DNA from: Myxococcales bacterium
GTDB lineage: Bacteria > Myxococcota_A > Polyangia > Polyangiales > Polyangiaceae
Direction of reading: 5' to 3'
Assembly: GCA_004193285.1 (NCBI GenBank)
Contig: SECP01000004.1
Coordinates: forward strand, 124,001 to 188,000
DNA: 64,000 nt
The notes beneath the pieces were generated by a model. That model made no database searches, had not been told where the DNA came from, and worked only from the letters and a program-made list of their open reading frames with translations. Shown here one piece after another: positions 59,468 to 64,000 of this stretch (its first letter is position 1; each line of letters starts with the position of its first letter). A program made the translations under genes and the position numbers.

Positions 59468-60928
59468 ATGGGAACCCTCGCTGGACGCAGGCTCTGGACG
59501 CCAATCACCAGATGGGTCGCCATCGCCCTGCTGCTAGGAGCGTCGTCGCGCAGCGAGGCCGGCGACGCGCCGCGCTTGGCACCTCCGAAGTCGACGCCGA
59601 AGGTCGTTTCGTCAGGTGCCCGCTCGATACCCGAGCGCCTCGTCGAGGAGGCCTTGCAGTCCCGTGGCGCCGTGGCGGTCGCGCGCGAGCTCTCGGACCT
59701 CGTAGGTGCGCGGCCAACCGGCTCCCCAGCGGCGGAGCGCGCGCTGGTGTGGGCCGAGAGTCGCATGCGGCGAGCCGGGCTCCAGCAGGTGCGGCGCGAG
59801 GCGTTCGACTCGCAGGCGTGGACGGCCGGAGGCGTAGCGCTGGACGTGATTGCCCCCGCCCAGCATCCCCTGCGAGCGACGCTGATGGCGCTCAGCGGCA
59901 GCGACCAGCTCGTAGAAGGCGAGGTCGTTCGCGCCGGCACGCTCGAGGAGCTGCAGGCATTGCAGGGAGCGATGCGCGGCAAGGTGTTGCTGATCGACGC
60001 TCGGTTGGAGCGAACGCGCTACTTCGATGGCTTCGTACCGGTGGCGCGCCTCCATTACCGAGCGGTTCAGGGCGCTCGGCTCGGCGGCGCACGCGCGGTG
60101 CTACTTCGTTCCGCGGGCACGGGTAACCACCGGCTCGCGCACATGGGCAACGTGGAGCCCAGCCGCGGCGAGCCGAACATCCCGGTGCTTTCACTGGCGG
60201 CAGAGGACGCCGATCTCCTGACGCGCCTCAGCGGCGTTGCACCCGTGCGCATCCGTGCTCGCATCGGCCGGCACCAGCTGCGCGGGCACCGGGACTCCAA
60301 CGTGGTCGGCGAGCTCCTCGGCTGGGAAAAGCCGGAGGAGGTGGTGCTGCTTTCCGCTCACTGGGATTCGTGGGCGGACGGCACGGGAGCTCAAGACGAC
60401 GCCGCCGGTTGCGGGATCGTGCTGGACGCCGCAAGGGCTTGGACTGCGCTCTCGCTCAAGCCACGCCGCACCTTGCGCATCGTTCTGTTTGGCAGTGAAG
60501 AGCTCAACGGCGCGGGAGCCTTCGCGTACGCAACCCGGTACCGAGAATCCTTGCCGCGTCACGTGGCGGCGCTGGAGGCGGACTCCGGAGCCGGCGCTCC
60601 GATTGGGTACCTCCTTGCCGGAACGGGCGCGGCGCAAACGTTGCTGGAGGGGTGGGTATCGCCGCTGGCATCGAAGGCGCCCGCCACGATCGTCACCACC
60701 TCCCTCATCGGCCCAGATCTGGTTCCGTTGCAGCTAGCGGGGGTTCCGGTCCTGGGGGTCGCTCAGGACCTCTCTGACTACTTCGAGTGGCATCACACCG
60801 CGGGTGACACGTTCGACAAGATCGACCCCGCCGCGCTGAGCCTAGCCGCGGGGGCGTGGTCTGCGCTCGCCTGGTCAGCAACTGCCGCGAACGAAACGCT
60901 GCCTCCGCCAATCCCACCGCGTTTTTAG
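59468..60928 (+). CDS. M28-family zinc aminopeptidase with PA insert
   Basis: 486 aa from the ATG at 59468, preceded by GGGAGG; an in-frame TTG at 59447 overlapping the previous stop is an alternative. Signal peptide (TRWVAIALLLGASSRSEA). A PA-domain-like segment is in the middle (about 150-265). Zinc ligands are visible: SAHWDSW, AQDDAAG, SEELNG, ALEADSGAG and YFEWHHTAGDT. Probably a periplasmic or secreted metallopeptidase removing N-terminal residues. Operon with the regulator before it and the NmrA-like gene after it (19 bp). Confidence 0.9.
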   Translation: MGTLAGRRLWTPITRWVAIALLLGASSRSEAGDAPRLAPPKSTPKVVSSGARSIPERLVEEALQSRGAVAVARELSDLVGARPTGSPAAERALVWAESRMRRAGLQQVRREAFDSQAWTAGGVALDVIAPAQHPLRATLMALSGSDQLVEGEVVRAGTLEELQALQGAMRGKVLLIDARLERTRYFDGFVPVARLHYRAVQGARLGGARAVLLRSAGTGNHRLAHMGNVEPSRGEPNIPVLSLAAEDADLLTRLSGVAPVRIRARIGRHQLRGHRDSNVVGELLGWEKPEEVVLLSAHWDSWADGTGAQDDAAGCGIVLDAARAWTALSLKPRRTLRIVLFGSEELNGAGAFAYATRYRESLPRHVAALEADSGAGAPIGYLLAGTGAAQTLLEGWVSPLASKAPATIVTTSLIGPDLVPLQLAGVPVLGVAQDLSDYFEWHHTAGDTFDKIDPAALSLAAGAWSALAWSATAANETLPPPIPPRF

Positions 60929-60947
60929 AAAGACAAGGAGCCTCAAC

Positions 60948-61880
60948 ATGTTCGTCGTCCTAGGCGCCACGGGTAGGACCGGGTCGGCAGCCGCAGAATT
61001 CCTCTTGCAGCAGGGAGCTCGAGTCCGCCTGCTGATTCGCGATGCCGCGCGCGCTCCGGAGCTGAGGAGCCGCGGTTTCGAAGTCGCGGTGGCGGACCTC
61101 TTGGACGTGCCGTCGGTCCAGCGCGCGCTCCTCGGCGCCACCGCCGCCTTCGTGCTCGTACCGCCGGACCTAGAGACGAACGATCTGATCGCGAGCCGCC
61201 GAGAGCTCATCGATCGCTTGGTCGATGCGCTCGCCCAGAGCTCGCTCGAGCATGTGGTGTACCTTTCCGGCTGGGGCGCGCACCAGTCGGACGGGCGCGG
61301 TCCCATCCGCTACCTGCACTACGGCGAGGGTAAGCTCCAAGCCCTCGGCCGCGCCGTCACGACGCTGCGTCCGGGAGCTTTTTACGAGAACTGGGCGAGC
61401 GTCTTGCCGCTGGCGGTCGCGCATGGCGTCCTGCCGACGGCGCTGGCGCTGGACCGAAAGCTGCCAATGGTGTCGTGCCGAGATATCGGGGAGCTCGCCG
61501 CCACGTGCTTGATGCAGGGTCCTCGCCGACGAGTGGTGGAGCTTGCCGGGCCAGAGGAGTACAGCCCGTGGGACGTAGCAGCCGCCCTCAGCGTGGTGTG
61601 CGCTCGTGAAGTGACGCCGCAGCTAATCACCAGCGAGGAGCTCATCGAAGCGCTGGTCAGCTTCGGCGTGAGTAACGAGGTAGCAAGCCAGCAGGCGGAG
61701 CTCGTACGCACGATGAACGCGGGCCACTACCAATGGCAAGGCGGCGACGCCGAGTTCCAGCGCGGGCCCACTGGCATCCACGCCGCGCTAGCAGGGATGC
61801 TGAGCTCGACTCAGTCCTTCCCCCCTTCCGCTGACGCCGACTCCGTTTGTGACAACAGTTCATCACCAGCCGCGTGCTAA
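60948..61880 (+). CDS. NmrA/SDR-family NAD(P)-binding protein (copy 4)
   Basis: 310 aa with an AAGGAG SD. Rossmann motif GATGRTGS (residues 6-13) with following Arg-rich turn (LLIRDAARAP). Family stretch VVYLSGWGAHQSDGRG and pocket LRPGAFYENWASVL closely parallel copy 3. No YxxxK. The last ~30 residues are Ser/Ala-rich and poorly ordered. Likely an NADPH reductase or redox sensor. Follows the M28 gene. Confidence 0.85.
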   Translation: MFVVLGATGRTGSAAAEFLLQQGARVRLLIRDAARAPELRSRGFEVAVADLLDVPSVQRALLGATAAFVLVPPDLETNDLIASRRELIDRLVDALAQSSLEHVVYLSGWGAHQSDGRGPIRYLHYGEGKLQALGRAVTTLRPGAFYENWASVLPLAVAHGVLPTALALDRKLPMVSCRDIGELAATCLMQGPRRRVVELAGPEEYSPWDVAAALSVVCAREVTPQLITSEELIEALVSFGVSNEVASQQAELVRTMNAGHYQWQGGDAEFQRGPTGIHAALAGMLSSTQSFPPSADADSVCDNSSSPAAC

Positions 61881-61894
61881 TCTCCGACTCTCGC

Positions 61895-61913
61895 AGACGC
61901 GACAATCGCGTCT
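61895..61913 (+). terminator. Small hairpin between NmrA and cytochrome genes
   Basis: AGACGCGA-caa-TCGCGTCT forms an 8 bp stem with a 3 nt loop, followed by TTACAAAT. It could be a terminator or attenuator in the 54 bp spacer. Confidence 0.4.
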
Positions 61914-61934
61914 TACAAATAGGGAGCTTCGTTC

Positions 61935-63287
61935 GTGACTCGAGCATCCTTCGCGGCGCTCTGCTTTGCCCTGTCCGTAGTTTCTTGCTCGTCTGAACCA
62001 TCGGACGAGCAAGAAACCCCGGGCGCTGACGAACCGTCGCCCAACATGAAGGAGGCTTCCGCGGCCGGTCTGCGCATGATGGCCGATCGCGGAGTGGAGC
62101 TCCAAACGGTCGACAAGTCGCCTGATGAAGTACTGAAGATCGGCTATGGCAGCTACCTCGCCAACGCTGGCGTGTGTGACGTCTGCCACGTCTCGACGGA
62201 CGGAACCGCGTACGCGGGCGGCGTGCCGTTCGCGGTCGACCTCGAGGGCAATCAAGTCCTCGGCAAGAACCTCACGCCGGATGCACGCACGGGGATGAAG
62301 CTGAGCGAAGCTCAGTTCGTCGAAACGATGCGCACGGGCAAAGACTTCTCGGTGCCCGAGGATCAGGCTCCCCAGCAGCTGGTGGTATTTCCCTGGTACG
62401 ACTACCGCTGGCTAACCCTTGCGGATCTGTCGGCGATCTACGCGTTCCTCCGCGCGCTGCCCCCGGTCGAGAGCGAAGTGCCGCCCGCCCAAAAAGGCGC
62501 ATTCTTCGCCGCTTTCACCCCGGTCGCGTTCCCCGCACGGTTCGACCAAGGCGAGGAAGACCGGGACCTCTCGCCTGAAGACGCGGACGTGGACGGGGTG
62601 AGCCGCGGGGCCTCCATCTCGCCTCTCGCCGGTGAGCTGATGGACGCGGGGAGTACAGAGAAGCAGCGGTGGTCGATCGCTCGCGGCAGCTATTTGGTCA
62701 ACACGCTGGGCCACTGTTCGGACTGCCACACCAACCCTTCACGGGACTTCGAGCAGAACTCGCCGCGCTACCTCCGAATCGGGACTGAAAACTTCTTGAG
62801 CGGCGGCTTTGCCTTCCCGGTTTTTCCCGCGGCGCTCACGAAGCAGATCCGCACGATGTCTTCGAACCTGACGGGCGCCGAGCACGGCTTCTTGAATGCG
62901 GCGAGCGACAGCGAGCAACGGTTCCTGGACACGATAGACAGCGGAATGAAGCTCGATGGGCCCGGCGCGCCACGGCTGCTCGGCTGGCCGATGCCCTGGG
63001 ACAACTTCCGTCTGATGACGCGAGCCGATTTGGTCGCCATCTACGACTACCTCAAGACCATCCCGCCCCGACTGCACGCCGCCGACAAGCAGACTCAGAC
63101 CGTCGCGCGCTATTGTGAAGCCGACTCGGACTGCCTAGGTGAAGGGGAGCGTTGTGAGCTTGCCAGTAGTGAGTGCGCCGGAACGTCGTGCGCGGCCCTC
63201 GCGGACTGCGGAGCCTGTCAGTCTTGTTCGGACGCTGCCTGCGTCGCGCCCGCGGCGGACGACGCCTGCTTCTTTCATGGATTGTGA
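61935..63287 (+). CDS. Diheme cytochrome c-like lipoprotein with Cys-rich tail
   Basis: 450 aa from a GTG. Lipoprotein signal (ASFAALCFALSVVSC). Two CxxCH heme motifs are seen: CDVCH (about residue 80) and CSDCH (about residue 260), each opening a cytochrome c-like domain with a downstream Met candidate (for example MRTGKDFSVPEDQAP). The last ~60 residues are Cys-rich (CEADSDCLGEGERCE, CGACQSCSDAAC), a tail style common in myxobacterial secreted proteins. Probably a periplasmic electron-transfer or peroxidase-type cytochrome. It overlaps the MATE gene by one base (TGATG). Confidence 0.85.
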   Translation: MTRASFAALCFALSVVSCSSEPSDEQETPGADEPSPNMKEASAAGLRMMADRGVELQTVDKSPDEVLKIGYGSYLANAGVCDVCHVSTDGTAYAGGVPFAVDLEGNQVLGKNLTPDARTGMKLSEAQFVETMRTGKDFSVPEDQAPQQLVVFPWYDYRWLTLADLSAIYAFLRALPPVESEVPPAQKGAFFAAFTPVAFPARFDQGEEDRDLSPEDADVDGVSRGASISPLAGELMDAGSTEKQRWSIARGSYLVNTLGHCSDCHTNPSRDFEQNSPRYLRIGTENFLSGGFAFPVFPAALTKQIRTMSSNLTGAEHGFLNAASDSEQRFLDTIDSGMKLDGPGAPRLLGWPMPWDNFRLMTRADLVAIYDYLKTIPPRLHAADKQTQTVARYCEADSDCLGEGERCELASSECAGTSCAALADCGACQSCSDAACVAPAADDACFFHGL

Positions 63288-64000
63288 TGACCGCCACCCC
63301 CACCTCCGCCGAGGCGCGCGTCGCCCCGATACCGCTGCTTCGTGGGCTAGGTCGAGCCGCATCGAGCGCCTGGCGTGGTGAGGAGGTGGACGGCACGCGC
63401 GGTGGGCTACGCCGTGCAGTCCTGCTCATGGCGCTGCCGGCCGTGATCGAGACCTCCATGCAGTCGCTCATGGCGCTGGTGGATGTATTTTGGATCACGC
63501 GCCTCGGCGATGACGCAGTCGCGGCGGCTGGCATGACGGAGTCATTGTACGCGCCCGTCTATGCGGTAGGAGTCGGGCTCTCCATCGCGACTGCTACCGC
63601 GGTAGGCCGGCGCGTGGGCGCTCGGCGTACGGCGGAGGCTTCGCGTGCCGCTCAGCAGGCCCTGTTACTCGCAGTCACTCTCGGCGCGGTTCTGGGCGTC
63701 GTGGGCTGGTACCAGGGCCCAATACTGCTGGAGGTCCTCGGCGCAACGCGCGCCGTTCAGGCAACCGGAGCGAGCTACGCCTCTTGGCTCTTGGCCGGGT
63801 GTGGCTTGGTCCTCGCCGTCTTCGTGCTGAACGCCGCCGTCCGCGGCGCTGGCGACCCCGTGCGCGCGTCCAAAGGCTTGGTGCTCGCCAACGTCGTGAA
63901 TTTGGTGCTCGCCCCCGTGCTGGTCTACGGCCTCGGTCCAATACCGGCTCTCGGTTTACTCGGAGCGGCGGTCGCTTCGATCGCTGGTAGAGGCGCGGCC
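63287..64000 (+). CDS. MATE-family efflux transporter (3' end outside window)
   Basis: The ATG at 63287 overlaps the cytochrome stop (TGATG), and the frame is open to the window end (238 codons visible). After a ~50 residue cytoplasmic N-terminus come membrane helices typical of MATE transporters: LLMALPAVIETSMQSLMALVDVFWI with the following Gly/Asp loop, ALLLAVTLGAVLGVVGW, and ASWLLAGCGLVLAVFVLNAAVRGAGDP. These drug/Na or H antiporters have 12 helices, and about five are visible here. Substrate unknown. Confidence 0.88.
   Translation, partial: MTATPTSAEARVAPIPLLRGLGRAASSAWRGEEVDGTRGGLRRAVLLMALPAVIETSMQSLMALVDVFWITRLGDDAVAAAGMTESLYAPVYAVGVGLSIATATAVGRRVGARRTAEASRAAQQALLLAVTLGAVLGVVGWYQGPILLEVLGATRAVQATGASYASWLLAGCGLVLAVFVLNAAVRGAGDPVRASKGLVLANVVNLVLAPVLVYGLGPIPALGLLGAAVASIAGRGAA

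Overview
This GC-rich window looks chromosomal and most likely comes from a myxobacterium (phylum Myxococcota, probably Sorangium/Polyangium-like). The basis is an FHA-type sigma54 activator, two giant Ser/Thr kinase-ATPase-TPR fusions, a MYXO-CTERM-like sorting tail, a DUF4215/fibro-slime surface protein, many Gly-rich lipoproteins, and dense ATGA-overlapping operons. Lineage is inferred from gene content only.

Layout. 0-13 kb is mostly housekeeping and envelope: a VWA membrane protein cut by the left edge, arginyl-tRNA synthetase, a lipoprotein, a SurA-type prolyl isomerase, a MYXO-CTERM-like Gly/Thr-repeat protein with a beta-barrel partner, a SprT-like protein, recA behind a LexA-like palindrome, and several small hypothetical genes. 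13-29 kb is an accessory region. A seven-gene minus-strand operon runs kinase-ATPase, tandem NIPSNAP-like protein, NmrA-like reductase, two 87-88 aa proteins, YcaO, TfuA. It faces an FHA/degenerate-GGDEF/sigma54 activator. A divergent plus-strand operon encodes a dual-HTH regulator, a second NmrA, an SDR, an ECF sigma factor with a SnoaL-like tail, a small protein and another SDR. The shared 568 bp spacer holds two divergent sigma54 (-24/-12) promoter matches with an inverted repeat almost exactly midway between them. I read this as a candidate thioamide-type (YcaO/TfuA) modification system under sigma54 control.

29-36 kb holds an OM protein, ECF sigma, TPR membrane protein and sulfatase-modifying-factor-like lipoprotein operon, then a large fibro-slime protein. 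36-54 kb is a second accessory locus. One operon runs kinase-cyclase-ATPase, ECF sigma, unknown, DyP peroxidase, catalase-related heme protein, dual-HTH regulator. Divergent from it are an 1817 aa protein (two lipase folds, CHAT protease, TPR) and a caspase-like protease, with a zinc-phospholipase-C-like gene convergent to them. A rare AT-rich palindrome (GACTAGTCATTT) occurs in the promoter regions of both the divergent pair and the phospholipase gene. The combination of lipases, heme peroxidases and two caspase-clan proteases suggests an uncharacterised stress, defence or cell-death system acting on lipids.

54-64 kb holds a hydrolase-cupin fusion and lipase divergent from a LysR regulator, a GGDEF-like protein with a zinc ribbon, a phosphomimetic receiver-Fis regulator, an M28 peptidase, a fourth NmrA, a diheme cytochrome lipoprotein and a MATE transporter cut by the right edge. 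No rRNA, tRNA, CRISPR array, insertion sequence or phage gene was recognised.
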